Notes: a model not told the origin generated them from the letters alone. Positions 1-7,711 are shown, counted from the stretch's first letter. The stretch: DNA of 10,255 nucleotides from Saccoglossus kowalevskii (GCF_000003605.2 NW_003146775.1:22289-32543); one strand, 5' to 3'. Made by a program: numbers and translations.

Positions 1-1264
1 TATGCATACATAAGTTAATCTCTAACTGCCCAAGACTTTCCAACATCTAGAATTAATATTATTTTCTACATTTTCTGTTTTTGATGCATACTTTGTTGTC
101 AGTGTTATTCTTATACTTTAATTTGAGAAACATTACTGGTGACAGGAGTCCTAAACTGTAATTCTGACCATCACTAAGGATTTATATGGCTGATTAGATT
201 TTCTATAAAACATTGACTGTAAGGACAAAACACAATGTCAGATTCTATCCACTCACAGTGATATATCCTAACAAATAAAATGTTATAACGGATGAGTTGA
301 TTTCAACAACTTAGTACCTGTGACTCGCAATCAAGGACAATTCACGTGTGTGAAATAAAAATAGCTTGCTGATTGCACACATGAACTGCTGAAACCTTGG
401 TTACCGTAACGATATGAAGAACTTGTCATGTGGAATTATCTTTATATGACTAGCATAAAGTGATGAAATTGTAAAAAAGCGACTGGGTTGCCGAGTGTGC
501 AGTTTTACAGAGACTATGTTAGTTACATCACTATTACTAAGAATTTAGTCAACAGATTGGATTTGCTGGATAATAGGAGAGTGACAGGAAGCAATTCCTC
601 ATATTTTTACTCACTAATAATGTAATGTATTACAAAAAGAAAGAAAATTGTTTTTGACAACGACTAAAATGTTATTTAGTGTCAGAATTATAATTACATT
701 TAAGAGTGTATTATTTGACGAGGGAGTAGGGATAATATGTTACTAACATAGTAAGATGTGATATATTACGCCACCCCCATCCCCCAACCATCTTCGTTCT
801 GTTGATTGAAATATTCAATGCCACTCAATGGTCCACACAATGACTGTTTTGCGAAAATCATGAAATATATCAAACCACTCAAGTTTCGTAAATGAATGTA
901 TTTGGTTGCTACGGCAATAGCTACAACTTCTAATCATACCATAAGATTTAATATCGCTAGGAAATTGTTATTTTATTTATAGTGAACGGTAGTGCACATG
1001 AAAAATACTTGCTGAGGTTTACGAGCTATTGAACGAGTTGCGTCAATAAAGGTGCTAACATTAAACTCAACAAGCTACATGTAATGTGTAAAGTTCGCCA
1101 ATTCAAATGAATGATGAAAATATTTACTATTGGCTGCAACTTCCGGGGTCACTGTTTAGGAGGCACGACGTTGTTTTTGTTTTCAAATGAATAGCGCTAT
1201 ATACCAGCAAAGACTATACATTGAAACGCAGTCTCGTTACGCAATATATTTTGAAAAACCTTAC
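1..1264. other. AT-rich non-coding stretch, probable intron 1
   Basis: No open frame here has convincing coding character. It lies directly downstream, on the minus strand, of a strong splice donor at 1263-1264, so the simplest reading is the first intron of that minus-strand gene, running off the left edge. About 120 bp inside it, near 1129-1155, the minus strand shows CCGGAAGT (an ETS-type site) and CCAAT close together. They could be a promoter-proximal intronic regulatory element, or chance. The remainder is simple AT-rich sequence with a small C-rich patch near 771-788. Confidence 0.45.
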
Positions 1265-1355
1265 CTTGATAGCCACTTGAGAAATGGCATGCGATGGAAA
1301 CTAATAACACGCCCACTGCAGCTATCCACCGACTTGAAATATCTGCGACCGCCAT
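1265..1355 (-). CDS. First coding exon of a secreted or membrane protein (signal-peptide exon)
   Basis: Read on the minus strand from the ATG at 1353-1355, this exon encodes 30 complete residues plus one base: a short n-region (MAVADISSR), a hydrophobic core (WIAAVGVLLVSIA) and a small/polar stretch (CHFSSGYQ). That is the layout of an ER signal peptide. The last exon base is 1265 and the context is CAAG|GTAAGG, a near-consensus eukaryotic donor. The intron is phase 1, which is common after signal-peptide exons. The start has A at -3 and G at +4. An in-frame upstream ATG at 1413-1415 would add 20 residues; the inner ATG was preferred because the signal peptide then has normal proportions. No downstream exon was found in the window, so the mature protein and its function are unknown. 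The exon is GC-richer than its surroundings. Confidence is good that it is an exon, low on product. Confidence 0.66.
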
Positions 1356-1710
1356 TTTGAAATGGAACGGTCTCACAGACAAGATGTACAAAAATGTAAC
1401 AGAAAAATTCTTCACTGGTTTGGTTCAGCTAAGGCAATATTTCGGTGCAGATCCATATTGACATTGCTAAAGCTGTTGCATCTTCAACATTGTCCCCAAT
1501 ACCTGTGTAATTTACTCAGAAAACTCAACCGTTGAGCGGAGCGTCGTTACGAAATAGACTCGACTGCTGCGTGACTATAGCGTCATCTGCTTCACGATAC
1601 TACTCGATACTCTGCGTAATACAGTGGTTGTATGCAAATTAGGGGATTGTTGAGTTCAGTTAGTACGTGCGTTCAGCACGCTCGCTGTTTAGTCAAAACC
1701 GCTCCTTTTC
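1356..1710 (-). promoter_or_regulatory. Probable promoter and 5' UTR of the signal-peptide gene
   Basis: The stretch upstream (on the minus strand) of the signal-peptide exon is rich in CpG by the standard of this window; about nine CpGs fall within roughly 1528-1620, while the flanks are CpG-poor. No TATA box stands out at a plausible distance, which fits a CpG-type promoter with dispersed start sites. An AAAATGGCGG motif resembling a YY1 site overlaps the start codon. A perfect octamer, ATGCAAAT, lies on the plus strand at 1632-1639 and could bind POU factors. The small inverted repeat CGTGC/GCACG lies at 1666-1680. The transcription start cannot be fixed from sequence. Confidence 0.4.
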
Positions 1711-1942
1711 GTTCACTTACTTGCCAACATGATATAGTTTGATTTAACTAAGTTGGTCATTAGAAGCTCTTGGGTGTGAAGATGGTAGAATACTGTGCAT
1801 TTTTTTTTCACGTACTTTAGAGCTAGATTTGTAACTTGCTTCATAATGAGTGTCTGATTTTTATAAAACTGCCTTGTTAATACTTATTACCTATGCCAGC
1901 ACAAAGAAGCTAGCAGGTATGTCGTTCAATACTGTGTGTATG
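1711..1942. other. Non-coding spacer
   Basis: AT-rich sequence with a run of nine T near 1801. No coding frame, RNA gene or repeat boundary could be recognised before the (AAT)n tail that starts at 1943. Confidence 0.4.
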
Positions 1943-2510
1943 TAATAATAATAATAATTTTATTGCGTCATTATAAGTACAGTGTTTTTTATCAGTTTAT
2001 AGCAACAAAGATGAAGTACAGAAAACAAATAGTGTGTCGTTTTCATTTCTTACAAGGAAGAAGAAATGTATAATTGTATAATATGTATATAATTGCACTT
2101 GTAAATGTATGTATGTGTGTCCGTCTTATAACTCGAAGGTAAAAATAGGTACAGACTTCAAACTTAGCACACATGTTGCATATGTCACCCACATAACAGC
2201 AACCTTTTGATGACAAGAGGTCAAGGCTCAATGTCACAGCATGTATTTATGAATTTTTGTCCAATATATAATAAAACTACATACGAAAAGCAAAAAAGCC
2301 AGTGCAATCAAAATGTGTACACATATTTCCTGCGAAATTCACAAGACCTTACCACATTTTGAGGTCAAAGTTCAAAATCTTAGTATGAGTTTATGTATGT
2401 TTTGTATATAACAACATAGAGAAAATAGCCAGGACCTTCAGACTTTGTAAATGTGTCCCACATGAATAACAATTGTCGGAAATAGTAAACTATCACCAGA
2501 AGCCTTATTT
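1943..2510 (-). repeat. Dispersed repeat with (AAT)n/AATAAA tail and diverged internal units
   Basis: On the minus strand this block ends in AATAAA (1959-1964) followed by a trinucleotide tail (1943-1957), as retroposon 3' ends do. Eighteen bases of that tail (1948-1965) are identical to the LINE tail at 2953-2970. Between about 2105 and 2510 the sequence contains diverged repeats of roughly 145 bp: the GAGGTCAA word at 2217 recurs at 2361, and both are followed by similar text and then an ACACATRT-like word. The style (stretches with AGGTCA and ACACAT words) resembles dispersed repeats of marine invertebrate genomes, from memory. No protein motif was found, so it could be a non-autonomous element or the 3' UTR of a LINE. 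The right boundary is uncertain. Confidence 0.45.
2362..2374 (+). promoter_or_regulatory. DR1-type nuclear-receptor motif inside a repeat
   Basis: The sequence AGGTCAAAGTTCA is a direct repeat of the nuclear-receptor half site with one spacer base, the form bound by RXR heterodimers and HNF4-type receptors. A weaker version, AGGTCAAGGCTCA, is at 2218-2230 in the neighbouring repeat unit. Binding is only inferred; the motif may simply belong to the repeat consensus. Confidence 0.3.
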
Positions 2511-2928
2511 TTCAATTTCAAGAGATCTTCTTTAAAATAGTCTTACAATGTATCTTTTAATGGTTTACAATGCCTGGCGGCTTACGAAGTATGTTGAGCC
2601 ATGAATGTGTTTTCTTCAAAAACAGCTGCGAGTTCTAAAATATGATTCATTAGATTTAAAGTGGTAAGAATAGCTAGATCGCATTCGATGTTTTGGGAAA
2701 ACTAGACGAATGTCAAGCAAATAATGTTATTTATTTTACTAAAACACTTTGGCGTGTTCTGGATATTCTCACTAGTACCTTGGTATGAGTATGTTTATAC
2801 TAGGTTTATGCCAGTAAATATGTGGATAACATGCAATAGAAACTCAGTACACCATTTCTTGACAAAGACCATTCAGACAAGCCAATTGAAAGAGAAACGC
2901 ACAATCTGACATTTTAGCACCAAGTGTT
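2511..2928. other. Non-coding stretch
   Basis: AT-rich sequence with no supportable gene. A 61-codon open frame at 2724-2909 begins with ATG but has no coding signature, no splice sites in good context and the amino-acid mix expected from AT-rich random sequence. Confidence 0.4.
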
Positions 2929-2946
2929 ATATACCAATTGGTATAT
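2929..2946. repeat. Perfect 18-bp palindrome at the LINE insertion edge
   Basis: ATATACCAATTGGTATAT is its own reverse complement over all 18 bases and lies a few bases outside the 3' tail of the minus-strand LINE. It could be an integration target feature, a transcription-factor site or chance in AT-rich DNA. Confidence 0.55.
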
Positions 2947-2950
2947 GTTG

Positions 2951-3795
2951 ATATAATAATAATTTTATTGACATTATTCATTTTGAATAGAACATAGTCA
3001 AATGCTATTCCAAAAAAAAAGAATATTATGATTTAAAAAAAAAAAAGTTACATATCGTCGTCGTCGGAATCCGTTCGTCTAGGAAGACGATGGGTTGCGC
3101 CATGATGTGGTTGAACTTGGGCAGCGTCTATGGTGGTTGTAAAGCCCAATCCTTGAGTGACATCCCTGTCACAGTCCCCGCAGATGAAAACTGAGTTTAA
3201 TGAAACTATTTGAGAAAATACCATTTTCGTTAATATAAACTGCAAGTTTTTCATGTGTGTTGTCCATAATATATAAGAACTTTGCCTCGTTGTCTAACAA
3301 ATTAAACTGTAGATCTGAGGTTTTTGTATTGTATTCTTAATGTTGCTGGCAATCAGTCAGGAAGTGAAATTCGTCCACAACTTTACCTTTCAAAGAACCT
3401 TTCATCAACATTTGATTTTGGTCTTATATGCCGGCCTTCTCTATCATTATATTTTGATCACTATGTCTGAGTTTGAATATATATTTTCTATATTTTGGGT
3501 CTTTAATTTTGGATAAGTATTACTCTGTTTTACATTCTTTTTTGAATTTAGTGTAGGTTCTTAGTTTATTTTCTCCCGGATTTAGATTTTTCTGTATTAA
3601 TTTAGCATTTCCACAATGTTATATAGCTTGCTTCTATTTGATCACTTATGTGATGTATGCTTTTCTTTGTCTCATTCCAATAATCATCTCATTTTCTCCA
3701 ATTATTTCTTTATTGATTTTGTCCATATTTTGATATATGTTAGATAATATTTGGTAATCGGTGTCCTATAAGTATCTAGTCAAAATATTCGGGTA
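2951..3795 (-). mobile_element. 5'-truncated, decayed non-LTR retrotransposon (LINE) 3' end
   Basis: On the minus strand, fragments of the C-terminal region of a LINE reverse-transcriptase protein appear in order but in shifted frames. NKLRTYTKFK is at 3570-3541, interrupted by TAA at 3522-3520. A stretch including KYRKYIFKLRHS and IMIEK follows, down to about 3439. In another frame come GRHIRPK and VDERFFER (3437-3386, ending at a TAA), then VVDEFHFLTDC (3381-3349), then AKFLYIMDN (3285-3259). The order basic region, GRH, VDERF, DEFHFL..C, then FL..M is typical of the tail of such LINE proteins. The C-terminal order is known for the family; the clade (CR1, L2, Jockey-like and so on) was not determined. 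The element ends with AATAAA and an (AAT)n-type tail at 2951-2970. The RT catalytic core is absent, so the copy is 5'-truncated and dead. The upstream limit near 3795 is approximate. Confidence 0.78.
3048..3190 (-). CDS. Short GC-rich open frame with acidic C-terminus next to the LINE tail
   Basis: On the minus strand this stretch is open for 47 codons to a TAA at 3048-3050. It starts FICGDCDRDVTQGLGF, is His/Arg-rich in the middle and ends DSDDDDM. A possible acceptor (AAACTCAG) precedes position 3190, which would make it a phase-1 terminal exon; AATAAA lies about 80 bp beyond the stop. It is clearly richer in GC than the decayed LINE sequence directly upstream and has no frame breaks. Two readings remain: a conserved 3' part of the LINE (coding or UTR), which its position between the RT tail and the poly-signal favours, or a real terminal exon. 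The family was not recognised. Confidence 0.28.
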
Positions 3796-4182
3796 ATGGC
3801 GAATGAAAAAGTCAATAGATCTGTCGTGGTGGAATTTGTTCTTGGTCTAGTGACGTTGAATAGTTACTAAGGGTTACCAAATATCGCTTGTGATATAGTG
3901 TTTATCGTACGTCCTATATTTACTATATTTAAATGCACTAGACTGTTATAAACTTTTCAATGAAATAATTAAATTAGTAACAATAAATTTGTACTAGTAT
4001 GTTGACAGATATATAGATAAAACAGCGATCTGCTGAATCAGAGTTAAACTATTATAACACCGCCACAAGAGGGCGAAATAAACGAGGATGGTTTCCTGAC
4101 CGGAAACACAAATAATAAGCAAATTGTGCGTTTAGAACCAAATGTTCGCGCAAGTGTTGGGGGAAAGTTACAGTAATCTGTG
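3796..4182. other. Non-coding stretch with a CTCF-like word
   Basis: No gene is visible. The only striking word is CCACAAGAGGGCGA at 4063-4076, which agrees with the CTCF core at 12 of 14 positions. A related AGAGGGCGC is at 8099-8107. Confidence 0.35.
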
Positions 4183-4224
4183 CAGGCATAGGGGGAGGGT
4201 CACAATTGTTTGTGCAATGCAAGC
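4183..4224 (+). repeat. G-rich direct repeat, left copy
   Basis: The words TGCA, GGGGGAGGGTCACAATTGT and GTGCA occur in the same order and orientation as in the copy starting at 4904, with small differences. The two copies are about 720 bp apart and flank the broken coding sequence at 4306-4788. Confidence 0.4.
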
Positions 4225-4305
4225 CTCATGACACCACAAAGTAAACGAGATGTTATGCACAGTCTGATTGACTGTGTTGCCTGAACAAACACGTATTCTT
4301 ATTAC

Positions 4306-4788
4306 TCAATCACTCAGGGTTATATTATACGGGTTGCCAGAGTTAGGTGCAATTATTTTAGCAACTCTGTTTATGCCACTTTCCATACGGTTACGTTTAC
4401 GTTACTTTGCCATACTTTTCTGTTTTTGTTTTCTCTTAGTGGTTCTATGTTTCAAATGATGTGCCTCAAACATCCCCATTATCTGTTTGTTCTTTTGTAA
4501 TGGGGTGTTTAATAAGTCATGCAGTCTATCAGTCACACTTTTATTTTCCGTCAATAATTCAGACCCCGATTTAATTTAATTTTTCTTTGTATACATGCTT
4601 TCCATATCAGCTTTGACTTTCTTTTTTTCACATGTTATTTCAACATCTAGTTTCTTTAACTTTTCAAAATTCAGCTCTATGATAATGTGGCTTACACTAT
4701 CATTTTCAAAAATAGTGCCAACTTTTCTATCATATTGACGCTTAACTTCGTTGTGAATTTTGTTCACAAAATCACGAGCATTTTTACT
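4306..4788 (-). pseudogene. Broken coding sequence of unknown family, charged and helical
   Basis: One minus-strand frame has protein-like composition for about 160 codons, interrupted by TAA at 4576-4578 and TAA at 4402-4404, and ends at TGA 4306-4308. The first part (4788-4579) starts SKNARDFVNKIHNEVKRQYD and continues into a Lys/Glu-rich stretch (FEKLKKLDVEI) that looks like a coiled coil. The second part (4575-4405) includes LLTENKSVTDRLHDLLNTPL, then MGMFEAHH and a basic tail (KRKQKQK). The third part carries RKRNRMESGI and APNSGN. The same frame is kept across both stops without indels, so the breaks are single substitutions in a once-intact gene. A TAG lies just upstream at 4789-4791 and could be the AG of a splice acceptor. 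The family was not recognised. It could be a transposon ORF or the pseudogene of a host protein. Confidence 0.45.
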
Positions 4789-5168
4789 CTACTTTAAACT
4801 GGAAGCATGTTATTCATGAAAATGTTTGAAGTAGAAAAGTTCTAAGCTGTGTAGTAGAACATCAATTAGTATGTATATATAGTTTTAATATATGTACTAT
4901 CCCTGCACTTAGAAGGAGGTTCAAAATTGTCCATGCACCATTCAAGGGGGAGGTCAGCAAAGGGTCATATATTTTTATGTACGAGACTTTTAAAAAACAC
5001 CGGCCTACCACCTGTACTTTCTGTCCAGTCGACCCTTAAATCGAAATTAGGGCATAATAAGAAATTAGTTATGACAGAGGATTGTAAAGTATAACGATAA
5101 AGAAATCAAGCCCTACGTCATCTATGATACAATATGTTTGAAAACAGGTACATGACGAGATTTTAAAT
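4789..5168. other. Non-coding stretch with repeat remnant
   Basis: Apart from the G-rich direct repeat at 4904-4945 and a further AAGGGGGAGGTCA word at 4944-4956, nothing supportable is seen here. Confidence 0.35.
4904..4945 (+). repeat. G-rich direct repeat, right copy
   Basis: This is the partner of the 4183-4224 repeat: TGCA, then AAGGAGGTTCAAAATTGT, then ATGCA. A second similar start (TGCACC...AAGGGGGAGGTCA) follows at once at 4934-4956, suggesting that the right copy is itself a short tandem of units about 30 bp long. Confidence 0.38.
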
Positions 5169-5207
5169 ATATACTGTCATTTGCGTGAAATGACACTTTG
5201 AGTATAT
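5169..5207. repeat. Small foldback sequence
   Basis: Two nested complementary blocks occur: ATATACT (5169-5175) with AGTATAT (5201-5207), and GTCATTT (5176-5182) with AAATGAC (5188-5194), around the five-base loop GCGTG. Six unpaired bases (5195-5200) sit on the right side. It could be a structured RNA segment, a TE remnant or chance. Confidence 0.45.
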
Positions 5208-5796
5208 CACCAGTGGGTGTCATAACTAGTATTGGTAGCGGGGATGATTTCTCAATTACGCTTATGAAATTAGGTCAGAAAGAACTGGCACGGATACACT
5301 GACATGTTAGCAAGTAAATAATTTACATTTCCAGCCTCTTAATCACAAAGCCTCTTTATCATATATTATCTGAGAATTACTCCGCCACATAAAGTGTGTA
5401 AGTAGCAATGCAAACCACGAGATGCAGATATGCAAGGTAAACATACGAGCATGTTTATAATCCAATGTTTTCTATGAGATGTGACATTATTTAAAAATGC
5501 ACAACGTCAACTATAGAATATATTTTGGAATTAACTATAAAGGTTTATATATCCCTCACATGTAATTTGTGTGTTACTTATCATGTGCAGTAAAATACAA
5601 AACTATTAAACATAAACAATATTCAGTATAAAATAATATCCAGAAATATGGGGGGCGGAATTGTAACTGCAAATTACAGAGTTTGACATTATGGGAGTGT
5701 GTACAAACTTGAATCTTTTGCAATCTGAGCAGTGGGTTGGTGTGGCTTGTTAGCTTGTGTATATATCTGGTAGCTTCCCTTATGTATAAAAACACA
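5208..5796. other. Non-coding stretch
   Basis: An 87-codon minus-strand open frame at 5574-5837 has a hydrophobic N-terminal part, but its start lies in the hairpin at 5797-5853, it lacks good splice signals, and its composition is that of AT-rich random sequence. No other feature could be supported. Confidence 0.35.
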
Positions 5797-5853
5797 ACGC
5801 TCAGCACCAACAATGAGGTTTGATTGACGAACCTCATTGACGGTGCTGAACGT
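5797..5853. repeat. 57-nt hairpin with 24-nt arms
   Basis: The left arm (5797-5820) and right arm (5830-5853) are reverse complements at 21 of 24 positions and enclose a nine-base loop. The perfect core blocks are TCAGCACC/GGTGCTGA and AATGAGGTT/AACCTCATT, separated by a three-base internal region with two mismatches. Size and shape fit a short foldback element or the upper part of a microRNA-type precursor, but no lower stem extends it. Confidence 0.55.
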
Positions 5854-6480
5854 CACTTACATCATGTGATGAAGCATTCGTTGTGGAATACGGAAAAAGA
5901 GCCCGAAGCATGCGCACTGCGAACACAATATGCTAATAACCTTTAACGAGGTTATGACGTAGATATTTCTCATGAATATTATTTCAAAGTGCAATTAGAA
6001 AGTATTTATTATGAAACGCCGGAATCACGTATATTCGGTCTTGACCCCGCTCTGTCTAATGTGGTTATTTGAAGACTGTGCACACTTTATATCACACTAA
6101 ACTGGTCATCAAATTTAACAAGTGTCTCCCCTCTTTACGCTGTTAGCCGGTGTGTGTGCTGGCAAGCCTAAAAAGGATTTGATTGTACACAGCGCCGCCA
6201 GTGGCTGTTTGGTGATAGTTATTGTTCATAAAATAAAACATACGTGAGTATTGCGTAACGAGGACTAGTATGTATGTTTACAAAAAAATGATCGTGAGAA
6301 CTGAAAGAGAGTGTAATTTACATCCAATGTTCTTGGCAAATACACAAGCGTGACCAATTCATCATTTATCGATATTGTCATTCACCATCTTGATTAAGTG
6401 ACAATATTTGGTTATTATAATAAAATCTAAATTTGTTTTAGTCAGGAAACTGAAAATAATACAGTCTTTATAGTAGACAG
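5854..6480. other. Non-coding stretch with minor inverted repeats
   Basis: No gene is visible. It contains an NRF1-like half site (GCATGCGCA) near 5908, ATAACCT/AGGTTAT with a six-base loop near 5936-5955, and ATATTGTCA (6372-6380) with TGACAATAT (6399-6407). None has supporting context. Confidence 0.35.
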
Positions 6481-6607
6481 CTTGCCAACAAACTGAGATC
6501 ATTTCAACATCATTCATTATTAACGTTATTACATTTTAAACACCAAATTAGAAATGTAAAATTTTCTACACGGTTGTAATAAAGCTGTTATCTTATCTTA
6601 TCTTATC
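6481..6607 (+). mobile_element. Probable 3' end of a SINE or LINE with (TTATC)4 tail
   Basis: AATAAA (6578-6583) is followed within a few bases by four perfect TTATC units (6588-6607). A short tandem tail straight after AATAAA is the usual 3' end of CR1/L2-type LINEs and of SINEs that use their machinery. The body upstream has no recognised coding motif or Pol III box, so the 5' limit given is only nominal. Confidence 0.42.
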
Positions 6608-7332
6608 ATGGCGGCTCATCATAGTACAGACATATTGCGGCGAAGTTTTCAATTACATTGCAAATATTAGACGGCGTTTCCTAATATGCATATAAAAACA
6701 TTATATTGAATATATTTTAAGAAAAAACGATTGAATAATGACTATTTTGTGTCTTTCTTGTTCACACTTATCCTAATCCTAACAGCTCAATCAATACATA
6801 ATAATTCACTATTGCATGAGCGCCCCCAACGACAAGATCTAGTACAGAAATCGCAAATTAGATTAGACTATTTTACGTTCGCTGCAATGTACCGTAAAAA
6901 GCAGGACAAACAAAGGTCAGAACGCTATAGTGACGAACAAATATTTTGGGGGGTATTCCCACGCTTAATTAAGATATATATACATTTGATGATGGTCAAT
7001 TTTGATGAAGTAAGGCTAACTCGACGCCATATTCCCGTCAAAATTCAACATTGAGCCACTGTGATGGAGCTATGGAACAGAAAATTTAAATTCAAAATCA
7101 AATCGTTCGATTTTTGCGGTAGACGTTCGGTCCGCGCACAATACGCCAGATCTCGCAGTGAACTGATAATCAACTATTCCAACGCAATTTCCCTATTTAT
7201 TTGCACCCTTTATTTTCTAACGACCTGAAACAGAATGATGCCCAGGGGGCCTTTATGTATATGCTGCGCAGCCATTTGCTAAGTTCTTCCTGAGCCATGA
7301 AGAAAATAGAAGAGAAGGCATGACATGAATAA
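6608..7332. other. Stretch without a supportable gene
   Basis: A 107-codon plus-strand open frame (6731-7054) is the longest outside the satellite, but it opens with TTG rather than ATG and matches no family I know. An acceptor-like CTAACAG near 6778-6784 would leave about 90 codons as a possible terminal exon, which I rate unlikely. ATGGCGGC at 6608 opens a frame of only 20 codons without a usable donor. Confidence 0.3.
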
Positions 7333-7334
7333 TA

Positions 7335-7709
7335 CCCGGGGGGGGCTACTGGGTAAGGGTGTGAAGCCCACCTCTCGTAAACCATACTCACTTCTAAACC
7401 ATTTTTTTCTATTTATATACCCACTTCTAAACACAAGTGTTTTCAGCAAAAAACAAAACACCCAGCTCACAACTTTCGCAACCAGTGAGCGCATCCGGGC
7501 GATGCATTTCATTCAGCCTTTTCCGGTATTTGGCTTTGAATATAAGGACCTGTGAAAAGTAAATAAATGCTACACACTTCTAAACAAAACCACTGATAAA
7601 TGACTACCCACTTCTAAACAAAATAACGGGAAATGACACCCCAGTCGGGCGGCACATACACGTATTGCACTTCTATGCAAGTAGCCCCCCCCCCCCGAGG
7701 GGGGGGGGG
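7335..7709. mobile_element. MITE-like element with G-run terminal inverted repeats
   Basis: The left end reads CCC then eight G, then CTACT (7335-7350); the right end reads AGTAG (7680-7684), twelve C, GA, then eleven G (to 7709). These are inverted repeats. TA flanks both sides (7333-7334 and 7710-7711), consistent with a TA target duplication. Inside, ACTTCTAAAC occurs four times exactly, at 7390, 7423, 7576 and 7610, as two pairs spaced 33 and 34 bp. The right subterminal GGGCGGCACATACACGTAT (7647-7665) has a weaker inverted counterpart at 7357-7372. No protein is encoded, so it would be non-autonomous. From memory it resembles a G-run MITE family widespread in cnidarians and invertebrate deuterostomes; the transposase superfamily was not established. 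An open frame at 7325-7555 is a by-product. Confidence 0.72.
7685..7709. repeat. C12-GA-G11 perfect foldback
   Basis: Twelve C (7685-7696), GA, then eleven G (7699-7709) form the right tip of the MITE. It can fold as an all-GC hairpin with almost no loop, and each strand carries a G-run. The left tip has only CCC and eight G, so the two ends have drifted in run length. Confidence 0.8.
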
Positions 7710-7711
7710 TA

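Noticed and set aside
316-387. Possible minus-strand second exon (acceptor TTTCAG, donor CAG/GTACTA)
   Set aside because: In the phase required by the first exon it meets a TGA; the only open phase does not fit.
2043-2237. 64-codon minus-strand open frame
   Set aside because: It falls within the dispersed repeat at 1943-2510 and has no protein-family signature.
4268-4459. 63-codon plus-strand hydrophobic open frame
   Set aside because: It is antisense to the broken coding sequence at 4306-4788 and is explained as its shadow.
5802-5808. AGCACCA word like the miR-29 seed
   Set aside because: miR-29 matures from the 3' arm and the rest of the sequence does not match; here the word is in the 5' arm.
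5574-5837. 87-codon minus-strand frame with hydrophobic N-terminus as a secreted protein
   Set aside because: The start lies inside the foldback at 5797-5853, there is no donor in good context and the composition is AT-random.
6608-6670. ATGGCGGC as a plus-strand gene start
   Set aside because: The frame stops after 20 codons and has no convincing splice donor before the stop.
6731-7054. 107-codon plus-strand open frame as a gene
   Set aside because: It opens with TTG, has no ATG in its first 80 codons or so, no recognised motif and only weak splice signals.
7197-7555. Three overlapping open frames on both strands
   Set aside because: They lie across the left part of the MITE, whose inverted and direct repeats explain them.
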